Below, one piece after another: positions 8,450 to 17,894 of a stretch of DNA of 64,000 nt (within the stretch, counting starts at the first letter, position 1; each line of letters starts with the position of its first letter). A program made the translations under genes and the position numbers. The DNA lies in assembly GCA_020072845.1 (NCBI GenBank), contig JAIQGF010000003.1:62001-126000 (forward strand), given 5' to 3'. The notes under the pieces are model-generated. The model saw nothing but the letters and a program-made list of their open reading frames with translations. It ran no database searches and was not told where the DNA came from. Source of the DNA: Terriglobia bacterium. GTDB lineage: Bacteria; Acidobacteriota; Terriglobia; Terriglobales; Acidobacteriaceae.

Positions 8450-9394
8450 ATGAAAGCACTGGTGACCGGCGGCGCCGGATTCATTGCGTCGCACATCGTC
8501 GACGCTTACGTCGAGCTTGGCATGGAAGTCGTGGTGGTGGACAACCTGTCGCGCGGATTTCGGGCGAACCTGAACCCGCGAGCGCGATTCTACGAGGCGG
8601 ACATCCGTGACTCTGCCGCCATGCGCTCCATCTTCCAGGCGGAAGAGCCGGATTACATCAATCACCATGCGGCCCAGATGGACCTGCGCCGCGCCGTCCA
8701 TGAGCCGGTGTTCGACGCCGAGGTCAACATCCTGGGCTCGCTCCACCTGCTGAACCTGGCGGTGGAGTTCGGCATTCGCCGGTTCATCTACGCCTCGACC
8801 GGCGGCGCGGCCTACGGCGAGCCGCTCTCGGTGCCGATCGCGGAGGAGCACCCGATCCGGCCCATCACTCCGTACGGCATCAGCAAGCACACGGTCGAGC
8901 ACTACCTGTTCAATTACCGGGTCCTCTACGGACTGGAATATGTCGTACTGCGATACGGCAACGTCTATGGCCCGCGACAGAGTTCGCAGGGAGAAGCGGG
9001 CGTGGCGGCCATCTTCTGCGAGCAGATGCTGGCGGGCGAGACGCCCAGGATTTTCGGCAATGGCGCCAAGACGCGGGATTACATCTACGTGAGCGATGTG
9101 GCGAGGGCCAACGTGCAGGCGTTGCGGCTCGGCAATGGCGAGCTGTTCAACATCGCCACCGGAGTGCCGACCACCGACGAGGAGGTCTTCCACGCCGTGC
9201 GCGCGGCGATCGGGATCGCTCCGTTCACGCCGCGCTACCTGGACAAGCGCCCGGGAGAGATCGATCACTGCTACCTGAACGTCGACAAAGCGGCGCGCCA
9301 ACTGCGGTGGCGTTCCGAGGTCAAGCTGGCGGACGGGCTGCGGGAAACCGTCGCCTATTTTCAGGAGCGCCACGCCGGCGCGGCGGCGCGGTGA
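8450..9394 (+). CDS. NAD-dependent epimerase, GalE-like
   Basis: A 314-residue extended SDR with the GGAGFIASH cofactor motif at about residues 6-14, VVVDNLSRG, NHHAAQMDLRRAV, YASTGGAAYGE and the catalytic TPYGISK (YxxxK). Length and motifs match the bacterial UDP-glucose 4-epimerase-like group. It follows a 65-base gap after the previous gene, the longest within this stretch. An AGGCAGG ribosome site lies close to the ATG. It is followed almost without spacing by a nucleotidyltransferase. Probable role is C4 epimerisation of a nucleotide sugar for the glycan; the substrate is unresolved. Confidence 0.82.
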   Translation: MKALVTGGAGFIASHIVDAYVELGMEVVVVDNLSRGFRANLNPRARFYEADIRDSAAMRSIFQAEEPDYINHHAAQMDLRRAVHEPVFDAEVNILGSLHLLNLAVEFGIRRFIYASTGGAAYGEPLSVPIAEEHPIRPITPYGISKHTVEHYLFNYRVLYGLEYVVLRYGNVYGPRQSSQGEAGVAAIFCEQMLAGETPRIFGNGAKTRDYIYVSDVARANVQALRLGNGELFNIATGVPTTDEEVFHAVRAAIGIAPFTPRYLDKRPGEIDHCYLNVDKAARQLRWRSEVKLADGLRETVAYFQERHAGAAAR

Positions 9395-9399
9395 GGACG

Positions 9400-10143
9400 A
9401 TGAAGGCGATGTTGCTGGCTGCCGGATGCGGTGAGCGGCTGCGGCCCCTGACCTGCCGGACGCCGAAATGCATGTTGAAATTTGCCGGCAAGCCCTTGCT
9501 GGAACATTGGATCGACAAACTCAGCGCCGGCGGAATCCGCGACCTGGTGATCAACGTGTCGCATCTGGCGGAGAAGGTGACCGGCTATTTCGGCTCGGGC
9601 GAGCGCTGGGGCGTCCGCATCGAGTACGCGCGCGAGCCGGCCCTGCTGGGGACCGCCGGCGCGGTGCGGCAAATGCGCCCCGTGCTAGGCGATGCTCGCT
9701 TCCTGGTGATCTATGCCGACAACCAGAGCGACTGCGGGCTGCGGGAGATCGTGGACTTCCACGCGGCGCGCCGGGCCGTGGCCACCATGGCGGTGTGCCG
9801 CATTGAAGATCCCAGTTCGTGCGGAATTGTCGGCCTGGCCGAAGACGGACGCATCACCCGCTTCCTGGAGAAGCCCACGCCGGAGCAAACCTTCAGCCAC
9901 TACATCAATGCCGGGATTTACGTCATGGAGCCGGACATCTTCGAACACATTCCCGCCGACGGGACGCCGGACTTCAGCCGCGACGTGTTTCCCCGCATGC
10001 TGCGGACGGAGGCGCCGCTCTACGCGTTCTGCTACGGCGGTCATGTGCTGAAGTTCGACACCTTCGCCGACTGGCACCAGTCGGAGATGTGGGCGCGGCA
10101 AAGACAAGCCGCCTCGGCATCGCAATCGGCGGCGCATTCCTGA
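9400..10143 (+). CDS. Sugar-1-phosphate nucleotidyltransferase
   Basis: A 247-residue NTP-transferase, the second in the locus. The signature MLLAAGCGERLRPLT with CMLKFAGKPLLEHWI and the metal-site segment FLVIYADNQSD (near residue 103) define the family. The middle part GIVGLAEDGRITRFLEKP resembles mannose-1-phosphate guanylyl-, glucose-1-phosphate thymidylyl- and MurU-type enzymes, so the nucleotide is uncertain. ATG at 9400 is used here; GTG at 9391 (overlapping the previous stop) is an in-frame alternative. Confidence 0.8.
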   Translation: MKAMLLAAGCGERLRPLTCRTPKCMLKFAGKPLLEHWIDKLSAGGIRDLVINVSHLAEKVTGYFGSGERWGVRIEYAREPALLGTAGAVRQMRPVLGDARFLVIYADNQSDCGLREIVDFHAARRAVATMAVCRIEDPSSCGIVGLAEDGRITRFLEKPTPEQTFSHYINAGIYVMEPDIFEHIPADGTPDFSRDVFPRMLRTEAPLYAFCYGGHVLKFDTFADWHQSEMWARQRQAASASQSAAHS

Positions 10144-10152
10144 ACGGAAGCG

Positions 10153-11232
10153 GTGGTCACAGCAGCGACAGCCATCGGCGATGAGATTGGGTTCGGCGCC
10201 GCACGCCTCGCCGTGTCGGTGATCATTGCCACCTACCGCCGCCGCGAACTCCTGTGCGACACACTCCGGCACATCCTGAACCAGGGCTACCCCAACCTGG
10301 AAGTAATCGTGGTGGACCAGACGGAGCCTGGCTTGGGCGAGGGGATTGACCACGATTTGCTGGCGTGCGTGCAGTATGTGCGGACGGCGCAGCCCAATCT
10401 TTCTCGCGCCCGCAACCTCGGGCTCGACCGCAGTCATGGCGCCATCCTTCTGTTCTGCGACGATGACATCGTTCCCTGCCAGGACTGGATTGCGGCGCAC
10501 GCGCGCCGCTACTGCGATCCCCAGGTGATGGCCGTCGCCGGCGGAGAACGGGTGTGCGGTTCCAGCCTGGCCGATAAAAGCGTGCAGCGCGCCCGGTGGA
10601 AGAGGCTGATTTTTCGCCTGCTGATGCTCGGTCAGAACCTGAAAACCAGGTTGACAGGCCAGGCCGTGAGCGGCCGCATCGGCAACCGCATTGTCGCCCA
10701 GTTCAGCGCCAGCGGGGCGATCTTGCACGACTGGACCGTGCAGGGGACCGGCGATGTGGACTTTGCCAAGGGCTGCAACATGTCGTTCCGCCGGCAGGTT
10801 TTTGAAATCGTCGGCCGATTCGACCCGGGTTGCACCGGGCGCGAGGAGACGGACCTCTTCCTGCGCATGAAGCGTGCCGGGCTGCGCGTCCTGTACGACT
10901 CTTCCGCCGCCGTCCTGCACCTGAAATCCGACGTGGGCGGAACGCGCGTGTCGGACCCGGCGGCGCATTACCAGTGGCTCTTCTATTACGAGGCCTACTT
11001 CTTCCTGAAAAATTTTCCGTGGCGGTACTTTCCCCTGTTTCTCGCGCGGCTGTTGCCGGAAATTGCCGGTTGCGGCAAAGCGGTCGGGTTGCGCGGGGCG
11101 AAACTCTTGTGGAGGAGTCTCAAGCAGGCTGGGGCAGCGGCGCGACAGGCGAGAACGAACCCCGAGCTTGCCGGGACCGATCCAAGCTGCGGGAGGAGCG
11201 CGCTGGCGCCTCACAGCACGCAGCATCCGTGA
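10153..11232 (+). CDS. Family 2 glycosyltransferase
   Basis: Transfers a sugar from a nucleotide donor to the growing lipid-linked glycan at the inner leaflet. The 359-residue protein has the GT-A core: SVIIATYRRRELL near residue 19 and VIVVDQTEPG. The metal-binding DDDI (FCDDDIVP, about residues 97-104) and the acceptor-site GREETDLFLRMKRAG (ED-like motif) near 233 follow. It starts at GTG nine bases after the previous stop, and its end overlaps the GTG start of the polymerase by 4 bases. Donor and acceptor are unknown. Confidence 0.85.
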   Translation: MVTAATAIGDEIGFGAARLAVSVIIATYRRRELLCDTLRHILNQGYPNLEVIVVDQTEPGLGEGIDHDLLACVQYVRTAQPNLSRARNLGLDRSHGAILLFCDDDIVPCQDWIAAHARRYCDPQVMAVAGGERVCGSSLADKSVQRARWKRLIFRLLMLGQNLKTRLTGQAVSGRIGNRIVAQFSASGAILHDWTVQGTGDVDFAKGCNMSFRRQVFEIVGRFDPGCTGREETDLFLRMKRAGLRVLYDSSAAVLHLKSDVGGTRVSDPAAHYQWLFYYEAYFFLKNFPWRYFPLFLARLLPEIAGCGKAVGLRGAKLLWRSLKQAGAAARQARTNPELAGTDPSCGRSALAPHSTQHP

Positions 11233-12644
11233 ACCCGGCATTGAGCAGCGCCACCGAAACCGTTCCCTCCAGCTCGGTTGTTCTGCTGCTGGCCGTTACC
11301 GTATGGATTGCGGTCGTGCTGGCCTCGATCGTGATCTCCCCCATGGTTCTGCTCTCCAGCGTGCTGGTGGTGCCTGCGATCTGCTTCCTCCGGCCGGCCG
11401 CTCTGCCCTATCTTCTCTTGCTTGCGATCTGCGCCACCGGCCTGTTGGTAGTGAGCAACTCCGAACTGGGAGCAGGCCTGGCCAGCGCAGGCTTGTTTCA
11501 CGTCACCTTTGCCGACGCCGTATTGCTAGCGGCGCTGGTGGCCGAGGCCGCGCGCAAGCTGGTGTGGGGTTCGCCGTGGCTGCCCTGGTCGCGCATCGAC
11601 ACCGGCCTGTGCGCCGTCACTGCGGCCACCCTGATCAGCGCGGTCTTCGCGCTCGACCGCGGCACCGGCTTCGTCGCGGTCGTACAGACGGTGGAATTCT
11701 GGATTCTTGCCCGCATCATCGCCCAAGGCCTGGAGCGGCTGGAGAGCGCGCTCGCCTTTTACCGCTTCTTCGTCGCCGTGGCGCTGGGCGAGCTGGCGCT
11801 GGGCCTGGTGCAATACCTTTTCGCCGATGCCGCCGCCGGACGTGAGCCGCTGATGGCAGGAACCCTGGGCAGTCCGTATCTGTTCGGCTTGTTGCTCGGA
11901 TGGGCAGCGATGATTGCCTATACGCAGCTCCTCGCCAAACCCCGCCCCCTGCACCAGTGGGCGTGGGTGGCTGCCTTCATTTGCCTGATTGCCGGCTTGC
12001 TGCTTTCCGGCAAGCGGAGCCAATGGCTGGCGCTGACGGCGACCATCCTGGTTCTGACGGCGACACGCTGGAGCCGGCGAACGGCGGCTGCGGTCCTGTT
12101 GTTTATCGCGATCGCCGCTGCCTCCCTCAGCCTTCCGCCCGTGCGGGAGACCGTCGCCGGCAAGATCGAGCAGGCGCTGCGGTACGAGGAGATCGGTACG
12201 CAGGGCTACGCGCGGTACCGGCTGGTGCAGACCTGCTGGCAGTTGTTCGTGGCTAATCCATGGTTGGGGATCGGCCCCAAGAACTTCCGCGCCGTGTCGG
12301 AACGCTACATTGCCAGCCGGGAAACCGGAGGCTACAGCGCACTGGCGACGGAGCAGTGGCCGCTCGGCAAGCTGGCGGAGCAGGGCGTGGTTGGCTACGC
12401 CGCCTTCCTTTATCTTATGTACGTCCTGCTGCAGCAATCGTTCCAGGTCATGCGCCGGCAGCCGCTGGACCGCGTCACCGTCACGCTGTTTGCCTTCTTC
12501 GTATACATCACGGCCGAGCTGGGCGAGTGGTTCGCCACCGAACGCGGGCACATCAACTTCATTTTCATCGGACTCCTGATGGCAGCGACCTATCGAGGCT
12601 CGCCCAGCGCACGGCCGCAAGCGGTTGACGGTGATCTGGCGTGA
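11229..12644 (+). CDS. O-antigen ligase/Wzy-type polymerase membrane protein
   Basis: A 471-residue polytopic inner-membrane protein with roughly ten hydrophobic helices. A large periplasmic loop near residues 300-390 contains RYRLVQTCWQLFVANPWLG and GIGPKNF. That NPWxGIGPxNF pattern is characteristic of the O-antigen ligase/polymerase (Wzy_C) family. The function is to join or polymerise lipid-linked repeat units. No ATG occurs before the first helix, so GTG at 11229 overlapping the previous stop is the most economical start. Gene order (glycosyltransferase, polymerase, flippase) supports the role. Ligase and polymerase cannot be separated by sequence. Confidence 0.8.
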   Translation: MNPALSSATETVPSSSVVLLLAVTVWIAVVLASIVISPMVLLSSVLVVPAICFLRPAALPYLLLLAICATGLLVVSNSELGAGLASAGLFHVTFADAVLLAALVAEAARKLVWGSPWLPWSRIDTGLCAVTAATLISAVFALDRGTGFVAVVQTVEFWILARIIAQGLERLESALAFYRFFVAVALGELALGLVQYLFADAAAGREPLMAGTLGSPYLFGLLLGWAAMIAYTQLLAKPRPLHQWAWVAAFICLIAGLLLSGKRSQWLALTATILVLTATRWSRRTAAAVLLFIAIAAASLSLPPVRETVAGKIEQALRYEEIGTQGYARYRLVQTCWQLFVANPWLGIGPKNFRAVSERYIASRETGGYSALATEQWPLGKLAEQGVVGYAAFLYLMYVLLQQSFQVMRRQPLDRVTVTLFAFFVYITAELGEWFATERGHINFIFIGLLMAATYRGSPSARPQAVDGDLA

Positions 12645-14257
12645 GCGACGATCGCGCCCCGGCCGCGGCGGGGCTCGAGCCCGGCAGGCCCTGGCCGACC
12701 TTTGCCAGCGTGGCGCGCCAGAGCGTGGCGCTGATGCCTGTCCTGCTGCTGGCGCGCGTGGCGGACCTGGCGAAATTCATGGTGATTGCCCGCGCCTTTG
12801 GCGCCTCTGCCGTCATGGATGCCTTCTTTGTGGCGTCGAGCATCCCCTTCGGCCTCAGCAGTCTGGTAGAAAGCACCGCGGAGCAGGGCTTCGTGGCCCT
12901 GGGCACGGGTGCGCGCGCGGAGAAGGAGGGCAGCGATTGGACGCTGCAAGCGGTTCTGCTGCAACTCGCCGTGCTGACGTTCTGCCTGATCGCGGCCCTC
13001 TACCTGTTGTGCGCCGACTCCGTCGTTGCCCTGGTCGGGCGCGGCCTCTCCCCGGCGGCGCGCGTGGCGGCGGCGCGGCTGACGCAACTGCTGGCGCCCA
13101 TCCTGCTGCTCAGCCCGGTCTTCGGATTGCTCACCGGCTTCCACTACGCGCGCGGCCATTATGTTTGCCGCACGCTGACGCCGGCGATCGGCGCGGTGGT
13201 TTTGGCGCTCTGCCTGTGGTGGCTGCGCGGCCGGATGGGCATCCACGGCCTCGCCATCGCTTACAGCGCCGCCTACGTGGTGCAGGTGGGCCTGTTGCTG
13301 CCGCTGTTTTGGAATTTGCGGCGACACCGGACCCCTCTGCCGCACCCTCTGTCCCACTACGGCGGGACGGCGATCCGGTTCCTGCTTCCGATGTTGGCGG
13401 TTTCGGCGTTTACCAACATGAACCTGATTGTGGACCGCGCCGTCGCCTCTTTTCTTCCGCCGGGCGCGATCTCCTATGTCGATTACGCGAACCGGCTGGG
13501 AAACATGTTCTGCAACCTGGTGGTGGGCACCTTCGTGATGGTGTTCTACCCGTTCCTGGCGCGCCAGGCGGCGGTGTTCGATGCGACGGTGGTCGCCGGA
13601 GGAACGGAAAAGGCCTTGCGTGCGGTGTCGCTGGTGATGGTTCCCACGCTCGCCATCGCCGCCTGGATGCGTGTTCCCACGGTGCGGCTTCTGTTCGAGC
13701 GCGGCGCGTTTACCCACGCCGATTCGCTGGCGACCGGCGCCGCCTTTGCCGCGCTCGCGCCCGGCCTGCTGTTCCTGTCTTTAAACACGGTGCTGATTCG
13801 AGGCTTCTACAGCCTGCACGACTCTCACATGCCGATGCTGGCCGCCACCGCCAGCGTGGTGCCTAACTTTCTCCTGGACATTCTGCTGGCCCGCTATTGG
13901 AGCTTCGTGGGAATTGCCGCGGCGACGTCGGCCGTGCAGGCGCTCATGTTCCTGATGCTGGCGTGGTTGTTTCAGCGGCAGCACGCGCCTCTGCGGCTGC
14001 GACCGCTGGCCTGCGGCGGAGCGAGGATGATGTTGGCCGCTGCCGTCTCCATCGCGTCGGTGCAGGGCTTGTTGTGGTGCGCGCGCGACTCGGCTGCGGC
14101 TGAGGAAGCCGGACTGGCGACCGTCGCAGCCATCCTGCTCGCGGCCCTCATCTATGTCACGGCCGCGAGTGCGCTGGGCGTGCGCGAGTGCCAGCGCCTG
14201 CTGGCGTGGTGCATGGCGCTGGCCACCGGGCCGACCATGGGCACAACCCGCAAATGA
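12641..14257 (+). CDS. MurJ/MviN-like lipid-linked glycan flippase
   Basis: A 538-residue membrane protein with about 14 hydrophobic helices and the MviN/MurJ organisation. The N-terminal segment AKFMVIARAFGASAVMDAFFVASSIPF is followed by an EQGFVAL segment, and NRLGNMFCNLVVGTFVMVFYPFLAR lies in the middle. It likely flips a polyprenyl-linked oligosaccharide, rather than lipid II, because it sits inside a glycan locus. The GTG start overlaps the preceding stop, and its end overlaps the next small gene by 4 bases. It could still be the organism's general MurJ. Confidence 0.78.
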   Translation: MSDDRAPAAAGLEPGRPWPTFASVARQSVALMPVLLLARVADLAKFMVIARAFGASAVMDAFFVASSIPFGLSSLVESTAEQGFVALGTGARAEKEGSDWTLQAVLLQLAVLTFCLIAALYLLCADSVVALVGRGLSPAARVAAARLTQLLAPILLLSPVFGLLTGFHYARGHYVCRTLTPAIGAVVLALCLWWLRGRMGIHGLAIAYSAAYVVQVGLLLPLFWNLRRHRTPLPHPLSHYGGTAIRFLLPMLAVSAFTNMNLIVDRAVASFLPPGAISYVDYANRLGNMFCNLVVGTFVMVFYPFLARQAAVFDATVVAGGTEKALRAVSLVMVPTLAIAAWMRVPTVRLLFERGAFTHADSLATGAAFAALAPGLLFLSLNTVLIRGFYSLHDSHMPMLAATASVVPNFLLDILLARYWSFVGIAAATSAVQALMFLMLAWLFQRQHAPLRLRPLACGGARMMLAAAVSIASVQGLLWCARDSAAAEEAGLATVAAILLAALIYVTAASALGVRECQRLLAWCMALATGPTMGTTRK

Positions 14258-14601
14258 CGCATCGCGTGCAACAAACGGTCCACGAGCCGGCGGCGGAATT
14301 CGTTGCCGTGACCTGCAGCTTCTGCGGCGTGGACGACGCGGTCACCCTCGGTTTCCGCGACCGCCTCTGTGCCATCCTGCGGCGCCTCGGGCTGACGCTG
14401 GAACGCCTGTGGGTGAGCGGAGCCGGCAGCCACCGCTATCCGCCGCACCGGGAGCTGCAGACTTTCTTCCAGATGGAGCGGCCGGTTAGCAAGCGAATCA
14501 TCATGCGCGCCGGGCAATGGCTGAGGTGCGGGGAATTGCTGGTAGCCTACGCTCGCAAGCCGTTGTCCGTCGCTGCGGGCGACCGCCTGGCGCCGACCTA
14601 A
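14254..14601 (+). CDS. Hypothetical protein, 115 residues
   Basis: I do not recognise this protein. It starts in an ATGA overlap with the flippase gene and ends 35 bases before the next glycosyltransferase. The sequence is soluble, with an N-terminal CSFCG pair of cysteines near residue 20 and a basic, aromatic middle (GSHRYPPHRELQTFFQ). It has no signal peptide or membrane helix. The tight coupling argues that it is translated. It might be an accessory protein of the flippase or a glycosyltransferase, but that is only positional inference. Confidence 0.5.
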   Translation: MTHRVQQTVHEPAAEFVAVTCSFCGVDDAVTLGFRDRLCAILRRLGLTLERLWVSGAGSHRYPPHRELQTFFQMERPVSKRIIMRAGQWLRCGELLVAYARKPLSVAAGDRLAPT

Positions 14602-14636
14602 GGCCGCGGCGCCTGCTGAACTCCACAGTCTCGTTG

Positions 14637-15827
14637 GTGCGCATCGCCATCGTTCATCCCGATCTGAGCAGCGGCAAGGGCGTGGAAAGTTACACGCTGG
14701 AGCTGGCGCGATCGCTGGCCACCGAGCACGAGGTGCACGTGTTCGCCAACCGCTGGGAGGCCCTGCCCGCCAACGTGCGGCTGCACAAGGTGTGGGCGAT
14801 GCCCGGCCCGCATTTTCTCCGCCTGCTGACCTTCGCGGTGAACGTCACGCGCCAACTGCGCCGGCAATCCTTCGACCTGGTCAACGTGCAAGGCTTTTGC
14901 GCGCTGGCGGGCGACGTGGTGACCGTGCACGGCTGCTATCGTTCTTACTGGCAGTTGCGCCGGAAATTGCCGGCTCGCCTGCGGAAGTGGCTGAACCCGT
15001 TTCATTATGTCGCCCTCGGCCTCTCGGACCGGCTGTTCACCAGCCGCCACACGCGCTGGGTGATTGCGCTTTCCCAGGGCGCCGAGAAGGATATCTGCGA
15101 CGTTTACGGTTTTCCGCCCCAGCAAATCCTGGTGAGAACCCCGGGAGTGGATCGCGACAAATTTCATCCTGCCAACCGCGTCCGCTACCGCCATGAGGTT
15201 CGTGCGGGATTTGATCTCCGCGAGGACGACTTCGTCCTGCTGTTCGCCGGCAACGAGTTTCAGCGCAAGGGGCTCGATCTGGTGCTGCAGGCGATGGCCC
15301 GCATCAGCCAGCCTCGGTTGAAGCTGCTGGTCGCGGGCGCGACACATCCGGCAGTCCAGTGGCAGTACCGGCGCCTGGCGCGGAAGTTGGGCGTGCAGGT
15401 GCGTTTTGCCGGCCGGCAGCGCAACATGGATCGAATCTACGCCGCGGCTGACGTGTTCATTCTCCCGTCGCGGTATGAAGCTTTCCCTGCCGTAGTCCTG
15501 GAGGCGGCAGCCTCCGGCCTGCCGCTGCTCGGCTCGCGTACCAATGGCATCCGCGATGTTCTGATCCACGATCGCAACGGCTGGTACGTCGAACTCGATC
15601 CTGCCGACATTGCGGCCCGGATCACCGCGCTGATGGACCACCCGCTGCAGTTGTTGCGCGTGGGCATGGCGGCGCGCGTCAGCACCGAAGACTTTGACGC
15701 AAACCGGGCCAGGGCCTCGCTGCTCTCCACCTACACCAGCCTGGCGAAGAACGGTTTGCCTGCGACGGCGCCGACCAGCCAGGAGTGCGAAGCGCAGCAG
15801 CCGGAGCAGCCGCATGCGCTCTTCTGA
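14637..15827 (+). CDS. Family 4 glycosyltransferase
   Basis: A GT-B retaining glycosyltransferase, about 396 residues, acting at the cytoplasmic face of the membrane. The N-terminal domain begins RIAIVHPDLSSGKGVESYTLEL. The C-terminal donor-binding domain has LLFAGNEFQRKGLDLVLQAM and RYEAFPAVVLEAAASGLPLLGSR, the EX7E motif of GT4. No strong ribosome site is visible. GTG at 14637 is chosen because the conserved N-terminal strand starts immediately after it; TTG at 14634 or a far upstream ATG are alternatives. The gene overlaps the next glycosyltransferase by 14 bases. Confidence 0.83.
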   Translation: MRIAIVHPDLSSGKGVESYTLELARSLATEHEVHVFANRWEALPANVRLHKVWAMPGPHFLRLLTFAVNVTRQLRRQSFDLVNVQGFCALAGDVVTVHGCYRSYWQLRRKLPARLRKWLNPFHYVALGLSDRLFTSRHTRWVIALSQGAEKDICDVYGFPPQQILVRTPGVDRDKFHPANRVRYRHEVRAGFDLREDDFVLLFAGNEFQRKGLDLVLQAMARISQPRLKLLVAGATHPAVQWQYRRLARKLGVQVRFAGRQRNMDRIYAAADVFILPSRYEAFPAVVLEAAASGLPLLGSRTNGIRDVLIHDRNGWYVELDPADIAARITALMDHPLQLLRVGMAARVSTEDFDANRARASLLSTYTSLAKNGLPATAPTSQECEAQQPEQPHALF

Positions 15828-17115
15828 CCTGCCAACCGGACTGAGGCTGGCGGACCCCGCCGCCCACCTCGGCGACTTGCGTGTTGCCATTGTTCATTAC
15901 TGGTTGCTGAACCGGCGCGGTGGAGAGCACGTCGTCGATGCTCTGCTCGACATTTTTCCCCAGGCTGATTTGTTCACCCTGGTGCTGGATCGGCGCTCGC
16001 TGCCTCCGGCCTACTCGTCGCATCGCGTGAACGCTTCCTGGCTGCAGCACCTTCCCGGTATCCGTCGCCACTACCAGAAACTGGTATTTCTCGCGCCGCA
16101 CGCGTTGGAGCAGTTCAACCTCGGCGCCTACGACCTGGTGATCAGTTCGGAGGCGGGGCCGGCCAAGGGCGTCCTGACACGCTCCGATGCCTGCCATATC
16201 TGCTACTGCCACTCACCCATGCGGTACATCTGGGACCTGTACCACGATTACCTTCACGAGGCGCCATGGGGGGTAGTAGGGCGGGTATTCTATTCGGCGG
16301 TCGCCCATTACCTGCGCCAGTGGGACTACGCCACGGCGGCGCGCGTCGACTACTTCATCACCAATTCGCAGGCCGTGGCCGACCGCATTCGCAAGGCTTA
16401 TCGCCGTGAGGCGACCGTCATTCCTCCGCCCGTCGATGTCGCCGCTTTCCGGTTGGCGAACGGGCCCGGCGAGTTCTACCTGGTCATCGGCGCTTTATCT
16501 CCGTACAAGCGAGTCGACCTCGCGGTCAGCGCCTGCACCCGCCTGAATCGCAAGCTGGTCGTCATTGGCGAAGGCAAGGAGTTCAAAGCTCTCCGCCGGC
16601 TCGCGGGCAGCTCGGTAACATTCCTCGGCTACCAACCGGATGCTGTCGTCCGCGATCATTACCGGCGTTGCCGCGCGTTGCTTTTCCCCGGGGAAGAGGA
16701 TTTCGGCATCACCGTGGTGGAAGCGCAGGCGTGCGGCCGGCCGGTCATCGCGTACGGCCGTGGTGGCGCGCTCGACACCGTCCAGGGAGTCTTTCCTGGT
16801 GAGGCGTGGCGGCCGGGCACGACCGGCGTGTTTTTCCCGCGGCAGGAGGTGCACGACGTGATGGAAGCCCTGCTCAGGTTTGAGCAATCGGAGTCGCAAT
16901 TTGATGCCGTCGGCATTCGCCGCCATGCAGAGCAGTTCGATGTGCGGCGTTTCAAGCAGCGACTCGCTGCGTTTGTCGCCAGCAGGCTCGCTGAATTTCG
17001 GGCGCAGTTGCACTCGCATCCGGCGGCGGGCAGCACCATCGCGGAAGCTGCGCCAGCGCCGATCGTGGACACAGCGGTCGAACTGCTTCCGACAGCGGGG
17101 AATCGCCATGACTGA
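15814..17115 (+). CDS. Family 4 glycosyltransferase
   Basis: A second GT-B glycosyltransferase of 433 residues. It contains VAIVHYWLLNRRGGEHVVDALLDIFPQADL. The CHSPMRYIWDLYHDYL block marks a mannosyltransferase-like WbaZ/WcaI group. The donor-site strand YLVIGALSPYKRVDLAV and GEEDFGITVVEAQACGRPVIAYGRGG (EX7E) follow. A GGAG site precedes the ATG by seven bases. It overlaps the neighbours on both sides, so it belongs to the same coupled set. Mannose transfer is suggested by subfamily resemblance only. Confidence 0.83.
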   Translation: MRSSDLPTGLRLADPAAHLGDLRVAIVHYWLLNRRGGEHVVDALLDIFPQADLFTLVLDRRSLPPAYSSHRVNASWLQHLPGIRRHYQKLVFLAPHALEQFNLGAYDLVISSEAGPAKGVLTRSDACHICYCHSPMRYIWDLYHDYLHEAPWGVVGRVFYSAVAHYLRQWDYATAARVDYFITNSQAVADRIRKAYRREATVIPPPVDVAAFRLANGPGEFYLVIGALSPYKRVDLAVSACTRLNRKLVVIGEGKEFKALRRLAGSSVTFLGYQPDAVVRDHYRRCRALLFPGEEDFGITVVEAQACGRPVIAYGRGGALDTVQGVFPGEAWRPGTTGVFFPRQEVHDVMEALLRFEQSESQFDAVGIRRHAEQFDVRRFKQRLAAFVASRLAEFRAQLHSHPAAGSTIAEAAPAPIVDTAVELLPTAGNRHD

Positions 17116-17821
17116 CCAGGCTCGAGTGCCGGGGACGAGCAGGAGAGTCTTGGACGCCCTGCTGTTCATGGCGGGCTCGCCGCTGGAAACCCTCCGCTGG
17201 GCGCACCATCGCAGCCAGAGAAACCATGTGGAGCGCTTCTGCCGGCCGCTGGACAAAATCTTTCCCGGTATCGGCGGTACTTCGATCGCGCTGGCGGGGG
17301 CTGAAGGGCTCGCGGGCGAAGTCTTTGATCGCGACCTGATGTACTTGTGTCTGCTCGCCAAGCACCTGAACCCCACGCGCACCCTGGAGATCGGGACACT
17401 GTACGGCAGGACGACATTGAATCTCGCCATGAATACTACCGAGGCGGCAAGGATCTGGACGGTGGATCTCGGCGCCGCGGAAATCGGTATCGGCAAGCAG
17501 CCAGCCGATGTCGGCATGAAGTTTCGTAACACGCCATTCGCGGGCAAGATTACGCAGATCATCCATGACTCGCGGACCCTGGACCTCGATCCCCTCTTGC
17601 CGTTGGACCTGGTGTTCATTGATGGAGACCACCGCTACCAGAGCGTCAAGCAGGACACTTTGAAGTGTTTGCCCGCAATCCGTCGCGGCGGCGTCCTGGC
17701 GTGGCACGACTATGGCTTGTCGGAAGACGTGACCGCGTGGCTCGACGAATCGCGCGCCACGCGCGGCCTGGACATCTGGTGCCTGCCCGAGAGCTGTGTG
17801 GCGGTGCATCGCCGGCCCTGA
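17108..17821 (+). CDS. Class I SAM-dependent methyltransferase (Methyltransf_24/CmcI-like)
   Basis: Likely O-methylates a sugar of the surface glycan or a precursor. The 237-residue protein carries motif I TLEIGTLYGRTTLNLA near residue 97, and the acidic strand ENDS in DLVFIDGDHRYQSVKQD near 167-183, which is the pattern of CmcI-like and sugar O-methyltransferases. A WHDYG segment follows. Its ATG lies eight bases inside the preceding glycosyltransferase, so the two are translationally coupled. It is the last of the strictly overlapping genes. Substrate is inferred from location. Confidence 0.75.
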   Translation: MTDQARVPGTSRRVLDALLFMAGSPLETLRWAHHRSQRNHVERFCRPLDKIFPGIGGTSIALAGAEGLAGEVFDRDLMYLCLLAKHLNPTRTLEIGTLYGRTTLNLAMNTTEAARIWTVDLGAAEIGIGKQPADVGMKFRNTPFAGKITQIIHDSRTLDLDPLLPLDLVFIDGDHRYQSVKQDTLKCLPAIRRGGVLAWHDYGLSEDVTAWLDESRATRGLDIWCLPESCVAVHRRP

Positions 17822-17894
17822 TCGGAGTCTACGCCCACCCGGAACATCCCCTGCAGTCCCAAGCACAGCGGCAGCGAGCCGCGGTGGAGGAATC

